DNA of 64,000 bases. Origin: Omphiscola glabra. Its lineage: Eukaryota; Mollusca; Gastropoda; Lymnaeidae. Every line of letters begins with the position of its first letter. Positions within the stretch are counted from its first letter, which is position 1. Location of the stretch: assembly GCA_964017045.1 (NCBI GenBank), contig OZ024811.1:15271312-15335311 (forward strand). Direction: 5' to 3'. Under the pieces are notes generated by a model. It saw only the letters and a program-made list of their open reading frames with translations, was not told where the DNA came from and did no database searches. Of the stretch, positions 22,693 through 34,219 are shown piece after piece. Position numbers and translations under genes: made by a program.

Positions 22693-24070
22693 CTGTCATT
22701 ACTATTCATTGTGTCAAGGATTGCCAACATCTGGTTGATAAACTTCTTGGTGATCGCTAGCATCAGTCATGAAACACCATCATTAGTTTTGTGAATAAAA
22801 TAAAGGCCCACGCGATCTAAGATCATTAATAACAATTTTGAATTTTTAGCTGCTGCATAATGAAGTTCTTTGGCGATCAAACAGACAACGTTTTAATTGC
22901 TTTTAAAATTTCTTTGACAATGTAATGGCATTTTTTTGAAGACACAAATGTTTCTCAAAGTGCTAACCACAAATATATAAAAAACTGCACTGCTTATTTA
23001 TCAGATAAATTTGCCAAATGAGTTGCAATGAAATAAAACTAAACTCATCAAAACCAATTCAATTATCTCTACATTTTTATCTTAATTAATTTTGTTCAAA
23101 CGCATTATTGGCCATTTTGAGTTATTCCAATTTCCAAGCATGTCTGAACTAGAAGAGAAATGTGGGATACCAGATAATGATCTTTAAGTAGTTTTTGACC
23201 ATTTGGATATGCTACATTAAGATATGTCTGAACAATTTAAGTTCTACTTTTGATTAACATTCTAGTTTGGGGGATAAATCCATTTTTGGATACTGAGACA
23301 GTTCAAGAGATTTAATTGAGCTTAAAAATGATATAGAGCAGAAGCTAAAGTTCAGGAGCTCATACCAAGATTTTTGGCTTCAAAAGCTCAAAAGGTAATT
23401 ACAAATCCTTATCCTGCACTGTGGAAAGTTGTTGCTTTCAAACATCATAGTTGTTGCAATGTGGTCTAAATGGTGTTAAAGTTTTCTCAAAGCAAAGATT
23501 TCCAAACCACGCCATTTCAAAGTCGTGTTATGTGGCCTTATACCAGACATTGAATGGATTACAGAAGAAAGTTAGTTATTAATATTAAGTCATATATAAA
23601 ATTCTTGATTTTATAATTATCCTATTTTAAAAGTGGAGGTTGTATTATTATTGGAAGTTAATCAACTTTATTTGTTAATCATTGAAATAATTGTTAATTT
23701 TGTGATTTTATAATTTTCCTTAACGGCTTGTACAAAACTAATATTCTGGAATTATTTTAATGGGTTAAGATAAGGCGGCACTAAGGATTTGTTTATGATC
23801 TCAAGGGTGAGGTGGACAAAAAAAGATGATATTTTTATAATGAGTAAATGTCATACTTTCTGTCAAGACATCTGTCCGGCCATACCCAGGTGTACACAAA
23901 ATCAACAACAGCCTCCACAATTCAGTGCAAACATTTTATATTAGTGGCAATATATCTAATAATCTATGCATACAACACTGATAATTGCTTGATAAGCAGC
24001 AATGGTCTTAATGTTAATGCAGGCTGTTTCAATAAACAGCCACAGTAAACATTTTGTTTAAATATCTCAC

Positions 24071-24250
24071 CAGTATTTCTGTACCAGGATAAACATCCTT
24101 GTGAGTTCTGTAATAGATTTCTCCTGTGTTTTGGTAGGCAGTTACACACTGTTCGTCTACATGCCTAGCACAGTTGACAAATCTCATCCAATTAGAGTCA
24201 CTTGGGTCACTGGCATTTAAAAAGTGAGAAGGCTTGCCATCTTTATAGAT
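24071..24250 (-). CDS. Copy B exon 7: SET C-part
   Basis: 180 nt, phase 0, acceptor TATATAG and donor GTGAGA. It contains SNWMRFVNCARHVDEQCV and EIYYRTHKDVYPGTEIL and is open throughout. In the NCAR loop it has HV where copy A and the family have acidic or charged residues, which may reflect relaxed constraint. Confidence 0.92.
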
Positions 24251-24867
24251 CTATATATGTTAAAGTTAAAGATATGATGAGATATTAATGAATATTAATG
24301 GAATCCAGGCAACTATTTTAAACAGTTTAAAAAGTTACTGGTAAATAAATATATCTAACTCAACGCCTTTAGCAAAAAATGCTTTGCATATTTCACAAGT
24401 CAATTTTCAATGCTTCACACAATATAACTACTGTAATTTATTTTCACATAATATAAGCTAAGGGTAATTTATAGGGTCATCCACTGTAATTTCTCATCAC
24501 AATATAAAATAAGGTTAATTAATAGGGTCTACTATAGCTTAATATTCACCTTCCTTTCAATCTCTAAGTTTATAGGCCTTCCAGGGTGTAGAGGATATCA
24601 TTACTAGTCTTTCTTTTAATTAATATTGAAGAGCTATAACAAATGTAGACTTATTAAGGACCATGGGAATTTTACTGTGGTGCACAAGGAAGAAGCTCTT
24701 TGCATGTGCATGTTACTGGACAGGATAATAGCTGCATCTATCAGTTATATATTATTCAAAATTTTGATATGTTGTATGCTACACATAAATGAAGATAATT
24801 ATACTATTTAGGAAGTCTAACTTGACTTATTATTTGACACTCTTGTTGCATCCTACCCATGACATAC

Positions 24868-25077
24868 TTGCCAACTATAGCCAGACTCATGGGCGACATC
24901 TTCATTTTTCTCTTTCTTTCCAACATATGGTCCAAATCTGGTTCGAGCTGGAAAAAATTGAGTTGCTATAACTCCTAGACCAGCATCTTGGATTTTTTAT
25001 TTCCTAATGGCAAGACCTTGTGGCAAAGTTTTCCAACAGTAGCTTGAGTCCAAACCTTTCTCACACTCTGGGGGGAC
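24868..25077 (-). pseudogene. Copy B exon 6: SET N-part with TAA stop
   Basis: 210 nt, phase 0, acceptor TTTTTAG and donor GTATGT. It reads ...GLAIRK, TAA (24999-24997), KIQDAGLGVIATQFF, TRFGPYVGKKEKNED, HESGYSWQ. Copy A has TCA at the stop. A downstream in-exon acceptor would shift the frame, so no simple splice rescue is visible. Confidence 0.88.
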
Positions 25078-25510
25078 CTAAAAATTGTACAGGGTGTATT
25101 TTTTTCAATGCTCTGTTTAATGAGTGGGAAATTGAACTACATTCAAAGTTAACTGACAGATTTTTCTGTCACATGAAGAAAAAAATTATTTTGTATAATT
25201 GCATTCTTACAATTGAAACTGCTGGCATCTGGTCTTATTTAAGAAAGAAGTTTTTTAGATCATTAAAAAAACGAGCATAATTGGGTTGTTTTATTAGAAG
25301 TATTGGCTGTGTCTATGTACTTATGGCTTAATTCCATTGATCGTAAAACAAAAAGCATTAGAAAACGCAATAATTTGTTTGATTTAAGTCATTGGGACCC
25401 GGGCATGTTGTACAAAATTTTTACCCACAATTTAAAAATAGCACAATATTTCCATGCTAGTTCTACAGATGACAAAGGATAAGAAGTTGCAAAAGTCTAG
25501 GTCTAATAAA

Positions 25511-25653
25511 GGGTAATAATGGGAGAGACTGAAATCAGGTTAGTACAATAGGAAATGATTAAAGCAACGAAGGCTTCCTGCCAACACATTTGTTGTTTTG
25601 TTGCGTTCCTTTTTTCAGGTTTAACCTTACTTTGTTTTACTCATTTCCTATAG
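25511..25653. mobile_element. Short insertion in copy B intron 5 with direct-repeat flanks
   Basis: Flanks 'taggtctaataaa' and 'taggtccaataaa' surround about 143 bases absent from copy A. Inside, 'aataggaaatga' and 'tcatttcctata' are inverted, so it may be a small foldback element. Confidence 0.5.
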
Positions 25654-26025
25654 GTCCAATAAACCTTTGTTATCTCTCCACAACATATATGTTTTTAAAA
25701 ATGGCATTTCAGAATGTGAATTAATATGTCTGCTTTTTGAAAGTAGTCTTTTGTTTATTATATTGGTGCTTAATTCTTATTGCAATTAAAAGTTCACACT
25801 AAACCTCTACTTCCAGGGTAATGAGATGAGGAGCCATGGAAGTGTGTTTGCTTTATTGTTTAAATAAATTGTATATATTTTTACTAACATTAATGAAGGG
25901 TCCAAATTAATTATAGCTATTTATCCCCACAACCTAATTCTTGGCAACATTATTTGAAACACATGGTCCATCCTTATGGCACAAACTGTAACCAAACATG
26001 TAGTTTTAAATAAAAGCCCTTTTTA

Positions 26026-26238
26026 CATTAGAACAGCGGTTCTCAACTTGTGGGTCGCGACCTCTTTGGGGGTTGAACAACCCTTTCCCAGGGGTCGCCT
26101 GAGACCATCGGAAAATACATGTACTCTACAGTTATGAAGTAGCAACGAAATTAATTTTGTGATTGGGGGTCACCACAACATGATAACCTGTGTTAAGGGG
26201 TCGCGGCATTAGGAAGATTGAACATCACTGCATTAGAA
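26026..26238 (-). mobile_element. hAT MITE (CAGTGGTTCTCAACC family), copy-B-specific
   Basis: Element 26034-26230 with ends CAGCGGTTCTCAACTTGTGG and CATCACTG and a perfect 8-bp duplication 'cattagaa' on each side. Copy A keeps the single empty site near 3050. The same family is at 42329, 49147, 53302, 58789 and, truncated, 34220. Confidence 0.93.
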
Positions 26239-27106
26239 GCTATCTCCATGCTCTTAAATACACATTGGCACCAAACCCTCATACTGCTAGATGATTTTGA
26301 GAGAAAAGTTGTTTTTGTAAATTAACTATATAAAACAAATATAGCATTTTTATTATAGTAAAATTTTAAGATTTAAATGAAGTTTTTGATTCATTAAATA
26401 CATAAAATACTGTAGATTGTCACTTAAAAAAATAGCCATAATGGATAACTATTTTTTTTTTTAAAGTGACTCAGCAGGTTTTGCAAGTGACCTCTTCTAA
26501 TTAGTTTAAAGAATAGGTAAGTTAACCAAAAACACTCTTTAAATAACTTTAATTTTGTTTCGTGTTATGTTTTAAACTATATCCCATAATCCATTCTTTT
26601 CTTTTGATCTTGAGTTTTGTAAATGACTTATGCCTACCTGTTCCCTTCCTTCCATTTACTTATTAGGTAGCATATAAATTATATTATGTAAATAAAATTG
26701 AAACTCATAGAATTTTTGTATTTGTTTTATTAATATAGGCATTAGCCTAAACAATTAAATTTGTATTTTGATTTTTTAATATCTATACTCTTTTACTTAA
26801 AAAAAAAATGTTTCTTATTTTTTTTAAAATAGGTGGGAATTAAGTGAAACAGCTTTCTTTTTATAACCCTGAACAATAATATTATGATATATATCTTGTA
26901 TAATGGATTTGACTTTCGATAATTAATGTTTTCAATTGAAATCAATATAATTGCTATCAGACTGCTATAAGTTTAGAGATGATTTAAAGATTATTAGAGT
27001 TTTTTTTTAGTTATTTAAATTTGATGAAGAAGCTCCCAAATTTAATTCAAGTCTAATGCATTGGCCTACACTAAAGATAATAAATATAAAATTATTCAAT
27101 TCTTAC

Positions 27107-27180
27107 TTTTCGATCTTCAACTGGAGCAAGGCCATGTAATGGGCACTCAGACATATACTCAAAATTGCACTCTTCACAAA
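27107..27180 (-). CDS. Copy B exon 5: zinc knuckle CX2CX7CX2H
   Basis: 74 nt encoding FCEECNFEYMSECPLHGLA. Open frame; all three Cys and the His are kept. Donor GTAAGA and acceptor TTTCAG are conserved with copy A. Confidence 0.88.
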
Positions 27181-27263
27181 CTGAAAAAAGAAACTATTAC
27201 TTTAATAAAATAGTAACACCTAAATTCACGCTCAACTTCATCAAACCAGCATACCATAGCCTG

Positions 27264-27286
27264 CCCCCCCCCCCCCCCCCCCCCCC
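27264..27286. repeat. Poly-C tract of 23
   Basis: Copy A has only six C at the homologous place (around 4124), so the tract expanded in copy B. Confidence 0.9.
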
Positions 27287-27883
27287 AAGTTGAAATTAAA
27301 CGACTTTAAGAAAAATTTAATGACTGTCTGATCTAAAGTCGTGTGGCTAGCTTATAAGTTGATGACATACTGACAAATAAAATGAGATTAAGAGTTTATT
27401 AGTGAGATACAAAATTTAACTCATTCCATTTGGGAGATTAGCAGACTGACTACAATCACTACATGATGAGTTTCTATATTAAAAAAAAAATTCAAAGATA
27501 AATGGAGCAATTATAACAATGAAACTTAGGGTGATAAACAAGGTAATGAACTACCACTATATTTACACTTATGTCATCTCTATCTTGTTTTACCTTTGTA
27601 TCATTATAATAAAAGCTTTCAAACTATAATAGTGGGAACCTAGTTGAACAGGAAAGACTATAGAATAAAATTGTTGTCCATAATGTTTTTTAGACATAAT
27701 AAATGTCATTTTTGAATGGCATTGGACAAGAATTAATAGCACTATTATTAATATTACACATTGTTTTTAGTTCAATTAATATTATAAATACAAAACTAGT
27801 AGCTTGAAACTTACGGTAAGTCTTTTTAAAATTAAAAAATAGAATAAGCCTACAGACATTGAAAGCTCCTATAGGCTACTTAC

Positions 27884-28001
27884 AAAAGAAATCCTCAACT
27901 TCAGGGATGGCTAGAGACATAAAATTTGTTATTCTTTTCTTCCTCATTGGATATATGTGTACTTCCTCCTCACTCTCCAATTCTTTTTCATTAACCTTGA
28001 C
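27884..28001 (-). CDS. Copy B exon 4: SSXRD-like region
   Basis: 118 nt containing EEEVHIYPMRKKRITNFM and open throughout. It differs from copy A by four residues, mostly in the acidic parts. Confidence 0.82.
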
Positions 28002-28309
28002 CTGTTTCTTGAATTAGCAGAGGTTTTTTAATAAGCACTAATAGTTCATTGAATTGAATAAGTAGGCCTATTCTATATTAAATGACACCATATTTTATTT
28101 TCTAATTCAAGCACTAAAACATTTAGTTTTAATTTGCTACCTAAAGATTGTAAAAATATGTCAACAAATTTTACCTAACTTAACTGTTTTAACAATTTTA
28201 AATGTTAAAATTGAAGCATATATTATCTCTGCTAAACAATAATTATAAATACCCTTTTTTGCAATTAATAAATCTTATCTATTGTAATACAAAATATTTC
28301 AAATCTAAC

Positions 28310-28404
28310 TTTTTTCCTTTTCTTTGACTTTTCAGCTTTGCTTTTAGTGGAGTCAACTTTATCTCCTGGAATTTTCCAACAGGTGACCTGTTTTTTTCTT
28401 GTAC
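28310..28404 (-). CDS. Copy B exon 3: lysine-rich linker
   Basis: 95 nt, phases as in copy A. TRKKQVTCWKIPGDKVDS, with Cys where copy A has Pro. Confidence 0.7.
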
Positions 28405-28586
28405 CTTCCAGAAACATGTAATAAAATTTAATAAAATATTTGGTTAAAAATTCAAGTATGGAGAAAACATAAAGAAATCCAATTTTAGTTAATAGACCTA
28501 CAATTTTCGCATAATATGGGTGAAAAAAAATGTATTTAAATCGCAGATAACTAAAGGAAATGAATGAATATATGTACTGATTTTAC

Positions 28587-28730
28587 CTGAAGTTACAGCT
28601 GCTTTTTCTGCAGCTGGTGTCCATTCATAATCTGATCCTTCTGAGTCTGAGACAGGAATACTATTGGAGACACTGCATCTATCCTGTTTCTTTTTGTCAA
28701 CCATGAATTCTGGAGGTTTTACAGGTAAAC
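28587..28730 (-). CDS. Copy B exon 2: PRDM9-type linker with SDYEWTP motif
   Basis: 144 nt, phase 1 to 1. LPVKPPEFMVDKKKQDRC and DSEGSDYEWTP. Open and almost identical to copy A. Confidence 0.88.
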
Positions 28731-29042
28731 CTGCAAGAGTAAGGAATAGAAATTTATTTCTAGTCAGCACTTAACAAAAAGTTATCTTTACAAATATGTT
28801 TAACTCACAATCTCGTATGAGAACTATTTTATAAAAAAACTCAACATTCCAATATACAATCCCTTTATAGATATTTAATATGTAGGATAGATCAAACATA
28901 TTATATAACAAACTTTAACGACATGCAATTTTTGTTTTAGTTTTACTGACAAAAACCTTAGCCAAAAAAATATCTAAGTTTTTATTTTGTCCAGTTATTA
29001 CTCTTTTACCTAATAAAAATCACATCTTTAATTTGCTCTTAC

Positions 29043-29187
29043 CAGCTTGTTTAAGAACTTCATAATTTTGTCTCAAACTCATCAAGTGCAGTCTTTCATA
29101 GGCAGGTATAGCTGCATATTCTTCAGGTGTAAAAAACTCCTCAATAGTTACTGCATTTTTGGGGGGACTTTTAAAACACTTCTCCAT
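29043..29187 (-). CDS. Copy B exon 1: KRAB-like domain
   Basis: ATG at 29187. It reads MEKCFKSPPKNAV, IEEFFTPEEYAAIPAYERLH and ...YEVLKQAG, with donor GTAAGA in phase 1. No upstream in-frame ATG is visible, but the frame is open upstream and an earlier exon is possible. Confidence 0.85.
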
Positions 29188-29554
29188 GGCTTGATGACTT
29201 GTTGTTATCTCAACACTATATAAATGGAAGTATTGCAAGCCTTTTTTTAAAAAAAAAAATTGCCTGCTAACTCAAATCTGAAAAAAGAAAAAAAAAAAGT
29301 AAATATTAAAAATTGTGAAGTGGGACATCAACAGTTACCTTTATTTACTAGTGCAAGTTTAAATTGGAATCATTTTTAAACAATGAAAAGATAATACAAT
29401 TTCTGATACAAGAGACTCATTTATTTGAAATATCTTTTAACTTGACATTATTTCTTTGGTAAATTAAAGTAGGCCTATTCTATTAACGACTTCTGTATAA
29501 CTGGCAGTTTCCCATTGACTAATGCATGGACACTTGAATAGTGCCTTTGATTTG

Positions 29555-29986
29555 GTGTAAGCCAGAGGTTCCAAAGTTGTGAGCCATTTTTACTACAAGA
29601 TTTAATAATATGCTTATGGCTACATCTCACCATACTTGTAAACCTGTAAAATTAATAATTATAACTGTCAGTAGACGCTTTTACAAATGGTTACTTGATG
29701 GCACTCTATAATAATTAAGTTTATAGATAGCTATTGATTGCACGCTGTATTAGAATTGAATTAGTTTTTGTAGATTGCATCAAGAAAATATTTAACATAT
29801 TTCAAAGTCAAGTTACGTTTTTTTAAAAGTATTTCTTCTCGGAAGATTGATTTTTTTTCACCTAACAGTGAGAGTGAAAGAAGTCTATTTTTAGATTGTT
29901 TTAATTTGACATAAGGTGTCTTGGAAAAAAATGGATGCAGCAAGGGTGCCATGACTCAAAAAAGTTAGGGAATCTCTGTTGCAAGC
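29555..29986. mobile_element. Non-autonomous hAT element (CAGAGGTTCC ends)
   Basis: Element 29563-29978 with ends CAGAGGTTCCAAAG and AGGGAATCTCTG, and flanks 'gtgtaagc'/'ttgcaagc' (6/8). It lies in a block absent from copy A. A 63-codon minus-strand frame (29952-29761) inside may be a relic of the transposase C-terminus; I cannot confirm that. Confidence 0.65.
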
Positions 29987-29999
29987 AATACATTTATCA

Positions 30000-32970
30000 A
30001 TTGCATACAACAAGCCACTTCACCCATGATTCAAAGTAACTTTGCAGATAAAATCTAGTTGTAAGTTTTAAATGATTGGGTGACTGAGTAGTAGGCCTAC
30101 TCACTTACCCTTACTCCCTGTGATCCAAAAAGTAGCTCTATAATCATGATAAATATGAAATATATAAAATTCATTATTACCATAGGCATTTTAAATTTAA
30201 AGCTAACTAACGAAAATCTGGAGGATACATCTCACTTACTTAAGATCAGCTTCATCTTGTTAAATTCTTTCCCTGAAGTAAGAACCAAAATAATTATGCA
30301 TTCATCAATATTGTTCCCCAATTAGAATTTACCAGTGTAAATTACAATATTACAAAATAAAATAATCCCTCTTAAAGTCCATATTGTCATTATATAAATA
30401 GGTTTTTACCACACATGATGGCTGATTTTCACATTTGAGAAATAATTTAAAATGTATTATATTTTAATTTTTTTTTAGCTTAAACATTTTTATAGTAGAA
30501 TGTTTATCCAAATGCAATCAAAACACATGTCAATTTATTTGGATAAATAAAATGAATCGTATCTTAAATGCAAAAAATAACTGGCTGCTGATTAAATAAT
30601 TATCTAGGAGTTTGCTAAACTGTGCAACCCACTATATGCACACACACAGTGTTTAACAGAGGCATACCTAGACTGTTTGGAGCCTGGGAACAAAATTAAT
30701 TTTTGTAGCCCATCCCCGCTAGCCTGGCACTTGGGAACATCTGTTCCCCTATTTCCCCCCCCCCCCCCCCCCCGGGCCATGCCTCTGATCTATGATACAC
30801 ACCTGTTTGTGTGAGCTTGCATTTGCAAAGGGAAAAGCTTAAATTTTAATGTTATGCAGATACTAGTAGTAAGACACCTAAATAGCCAAATTTAAATTTC
30901 TAATAGATTTTAGGACACATGGAATAAAATGATACTACTGTCCGTACAGAGAATGCTGAAAATATGTGGATGCCTGTAAATTACTCTAAATTAGTGAAAA
31001 GCACAAACTGAAAAGACAGTTTGGCACAAGCCATGATTTTTTTCTTCATATTTGCATGAGTTCATGCTTCGCAATCATTTTCCTGGAGATGATATTTTCA
31101 AGAACTTTCTTGTTACCTTGGGGGAAAAATATATATCTTTGCATAAACTTAAACTATGTTTTCTTTTCATATATTATTATTAGATTTTTAATAATAAAAA
31201 TATTTTTCTATTTTAAATATTTTGTCTGTTGGATTATCTATGATACATGTGCTGAAACAAAAATGAAAATAATTTCAAAAATTAATAATTAAGCTTTGGC
31301 GTCTACATTTAATTTGAATCTTTTGACTTCTTTGGCTACATAGAGTGCTTTCTACACTTCAGCACAGACTTTCTTTACATGTCTCTAAATACTCTAATAA
31401 AAAGGCTTTTAAAAAAATTATAAAATCATCTAAAACATTTTGATTTAATAAAATCATAAATAAATAATTATTGAGACGTTAGTTATTATTAATAATATAT
31501 ATACTACTATAGTCTATAGATTCAAATATTGTGACTTTATCTCTTTTAGACCCACATTTAACTCTGCCAATATTAATAAGTAGATAATGATTTATAATAT
31601 TATATGTATGAATGTATGCATAATAAATACTTTTTTCACGTTTAGTTTAGGCTTTCCAGTTGACAGTTGAGTTGGCCTGGCCCTGGGGGTTGATGAAGTG
31701 AAGCAAGGAGTGGTCAACTATTTTGAATAAGTCAGCTGTATTTTTAAAAAATTAGCGGTTCAATGAAATTAAGATGTACAGAATAACAAGTAGCTATATA
31801 TATAATCATTAATTTTAATGATGCATCCAATGAAAAATTACACTTGTAACAGCAAAGGTTATGTAGTAAGAAGAGAACTTTGTTTTGAATCTGAAAGGCG
31901 CCACCAGCTGCTATTATTAGCGGTAGTTGTATTCGATTATTAATTTGATAGTTATACGATCATAAGAACGATACCATAAGATAACTTAATATCTAGCCAT
32001 TTCATTAATTTAAACAAAAATAGCATATTAGAATTACTTTCTTTTAGATAAAATAATTTTTTTTTATTCTGGTTGAAAAAAATTAGAATCTTGATGTGGC
32101 TATTTAAAAAAAAAAATTTTGGAAGAATAGGCCTATTTGGCGATAAAAGCGCTATGAATGTATATTCTCTATTTCACAAACCTTAATTTGTATTTGAACT
32201 ATTTGCTATATTTTTAAGTCGCAAAAGAAAGTTATTAAAAATATTTAACAAAGCATAAAACAATTTTAAACGTATAAACTAATATAAGTCTATTTAGTAT
32301 TCGTATATTTAAGTAATAATTAAAATAATATTTCGATACTTAAATTAAAAACAAAATTTTTTAAGGGAACGAAATAAATATACCTCACATTTTTTTAAAA
32401 ATTTCTAAAATCATCTAAAATAAGACATGGTGAAATTTTGACTGATTCACTAATATAAGAAATATTAGGGACCATCCTTTTAGAACGTACGAAACAACAG
32501 TCAAATTTTCGACCCCTCCCACCTTTTGTACGTGTATTTTTGGGACACCTAATGCGTACGTACAGGAAGCTTTCACCCCACCCCCCAAACACACACACGC
32601 AAACACCAACAAAATAAATAATTTATAGATAATTGTGATGTCACAGATTTTTGAAGAAAAAAAAAAGTGTCACTACCGCCGACTGTTTGGCCAGCCCAGT
32701 TGCCAAAATATAGGCTACGCCGCGTATCACAACACTGCCATTGGGGCAGAGCCAAAGAGCTACATCGGGTGCCAACATCATAGCCGCCAAAGTCGTCTTT
32801 ACATAAGATGTTAATAGGGAATTAAAATATAAAATCTCAGATACTTTAGAAAGACAAGGGATATCCAAAAATCTTATTTTTACTGGTCAGCCCTATACAT
32901 TTTCCGGCTTTGCCCCAGGGGGCGCATTTCCTCGACACGGTGCTGCCCTGGGTTGCTTCAGCTTCATTGC
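30000..32970. other. 5' flank of PRDM9-like copy B
   Basis: AT-rich. From about 30690 it aligns with copy A 6330-6570 and 8117-10046. It should contain the promoter if transcription starts upstream of exon 1, but I see no convincing TATA or initiator arrangement. At 32455-32590 is the degenerate MITE-like stretch shared with 9590-9720. Confidence 0.45.
30755..30773. repeat. Poly-C tract of 19
   Basis: Uninterrupted C run. Copy A has a shorter C-rich stretch in a shifted position (6318-6331). Confidence 0.9.
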
Positions 32971-32977
32971 AGGGATG

Positions 32978-33143
32978 CAGTGGCGTAGTGAGTGGGGGGG
33001 GCAAGGGGGCATCATGCCCCGGGCGCTACTCACAAAGGAGCGCCAAATGGTATATTTTACATATAATATTGTATGGTTTTCGAATGGGGGGGCGCTAAAA
33101 AGGTATTGTGCCCCGGGCGCGAGTTAAGCTCGCTACGCCACTG
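32978..33143 (+). mobile_element. hAT-like MITE of the CAGTGGCGTAG family
   Basis: Starts CAGTGGCGTAGTGAGTGG and ends GCTCGCTACGCCACTG. Flanks 'cagggatg'/'catggacg' are a decayed duplication. The corresponding site in copy A (around 10598) is empty. Confidence 0.85.
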
Positions 33144-33252
33144 CATGGACGCCGTGAAATATTACACTTCTCATTATTTTATTTCCACTTTTAATCCAAT
33201 GTGGCATCCAGCTGTCTTTGTGCAAACACTTGAGTAACTACTATTTGCAGTT

Positions 33253-33440
33253 CGAAAAGTGGCTATAGGTATACACGGGAACCAGAATTGAGAGGTTGGG
33301 ATTAAAACACGATTTAAAATATTATTGTTGGGATTGTAAGACCAAATGAGGTATCAAATGAAAGATAATGGAATGTACTATACGTTTGAAAATGTTAATT
33401 CTTCATATTTACTAAAATAAACTACCACAAATGACATTTT
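33253..33440 (-). mobile_element. MITE arm related to the palindromic element at 47711-48055
   Basis: Read on the minus strand it matches 47878-48050 of the palindromic element: 'aaactaccacaaatgaca' family, 'acgtatagtacattc', 'gatacctcatttggtctta'. Its start marks the end of the segmental duplication. Confidence 0.7.
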
Positions 33441-33743
33441 TTTTTGTGAATCATTTTAAAATCCAGAATTGCATTTTGGAGTATTTTGCGTTTCTATTCG
33501 ACTATTTGATTGGGGGTATAGGAATTATTCAAACGTCGGGTGAGGTATTGCGGCACCCAGTGTCATACATAAACCCCAGGGTAGTCATTTGGCACACGCT
33601 TAGATTCAACCCCTTACTGTTATATTGAATGGTGTCAGAGAAGGGAGGGTCAAGTTGGGAGTGCCGAAGACTCTCGGGCAAAAGCGGGAGCCGAGGTCCT
33701 TTTAGAAAATTGTTGATAAATTAAAAAGTCAGATGATGAATAA

Positions 33744-33992
33744 AATGCTCAGGGCAATCATTTTCATCTTTCCGGGGACATCACTTGTCACTTCACAAAT
33801 TTAACTGAGTTTGCTGCCAAAAAATTTTCAGATGCTCCCTGTGATGAACTTTTGGAGCATGCCAAGAAGGAACAGCACATGATTGATCAGCAGTTGGCTA
33901 TTTACCAAGTGACTGTGCCGGCGGTGAACGAATTGAGGGAGATGTATCAACATGACCCTATTTTCAACCCAATGTACCACAAAAGGAAATAA
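33744..33992 (+). CDS. Unrecognised 83-codon frame, 3' part of a coding relic
   Basis: An open frame without a 5' ATG, from just after TAA (33741) to TAA (33990-33992). It reads CHFTNLTEFAAKKFSDAP, then DELLEHAKKEQHMIDQQLA and ends HDPIFNPMYHKRK. Composition and even amino-acid use look coding, unlike nearby AT-rich frames. I do not recognise it. It sits beside a MITE arm, so it may be a transposon gene remnant or a terminal exon. Confidence 0.4.
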   Translation, partial: NAQGNHFHLSGDITCHFTNLTEFAAKKFSDAPCDELLEHAKKEQHMIDQQLAIYQVTVPAVNELREMYQHDPIFNPMYHKRK

Positions 33993-34219
33993 GAACATTT
34001 AGAACATAGATATGTTTTGGTCATCTGTTATATCTTGTAAAAATTAGCACATATTATGAAATACTGGGCGTCTCAAGCATCATTTTTGTCGGTAAACATA
34101 GAAGTATCCAGAAGATGTTCCACCCATGGGGTCATATGGACCCCACATATCAGTTGGGCATCCCAATCTCGTTTCTGTTACAGCGATGGCTCACAGACAG
34201 TGGGGCACAACTCCTTATG

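Larger units (their letters stand above)
20261..24070. other. Copy B intron 7 (about 3.8 kb)
   Basis: Hosts the GC-rich retroposon (21377-22101) and a LINE 3' end (22130-22692). The remainder (20261-21363, 22693-23849) is AT-rich with no exon seen. Homology to copy A begins at about 23850. Confidence 0.7.
18661..29187 (-). pseudogene. PRDM9/Meisetz-like gene, copy B (KRAB-SSXRD-knuckle-SET-C2H2 array)
   Basis: Nine exons: 29187-29043, 28730-28587, 28404-28310, 28001-27884, 27180-27107, 25077-24868, 24250-24071, 20260-20068 and 19766-18661. They sum to 2265 nt (755 codons with stop), with all junction phases compatible. The order KRAB, SSXRD-like, CX2CX7CX2H knuckle, PR/SET, isolated C2H2 finger, linker, C2H2 array is diagnostic of PRDM9. 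That family trimethylates H3K4/K36 and directs meiotic double-strand breaks to finger-specified sites (family knowledge). The three Tyr-containing SET motifs (FGPY, IYYRT, VYYGD) are present. Lesions are TAA at 24999-24997 in the SET exon (copy A has TCA), a one-base insertion in finger 10 and TGA just after it. Introns hold a LINE end, a GC-rich retroposon and a hAT MITE. Alternatives are assembly error or a transcript that tolerates the stop. Confidence 0.88.
23850..33251. repeat. Segmental duplication, copy B (about 9.4 kb)
   Basis: Partner of 824-10709 in direct orientation, about 23 kb apart. Copy-B-specific insertions are at 25511-25653, 26034-26230 (hAT MITE), about 29275-30690 (including a hAT element) and 32978-33143 (MITE). 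A poly-C expansion (27264-27286) is also specific to copy B. Confidence 0.9.

Noticed and set aside
24985..24999. Alternative acceptor after the TAA in copy B exon 6 that might rescue the frame
   Set aside because: The only nearby AG leaves a phase-1 start, incompatible with the phase-0 donor of exon 5.
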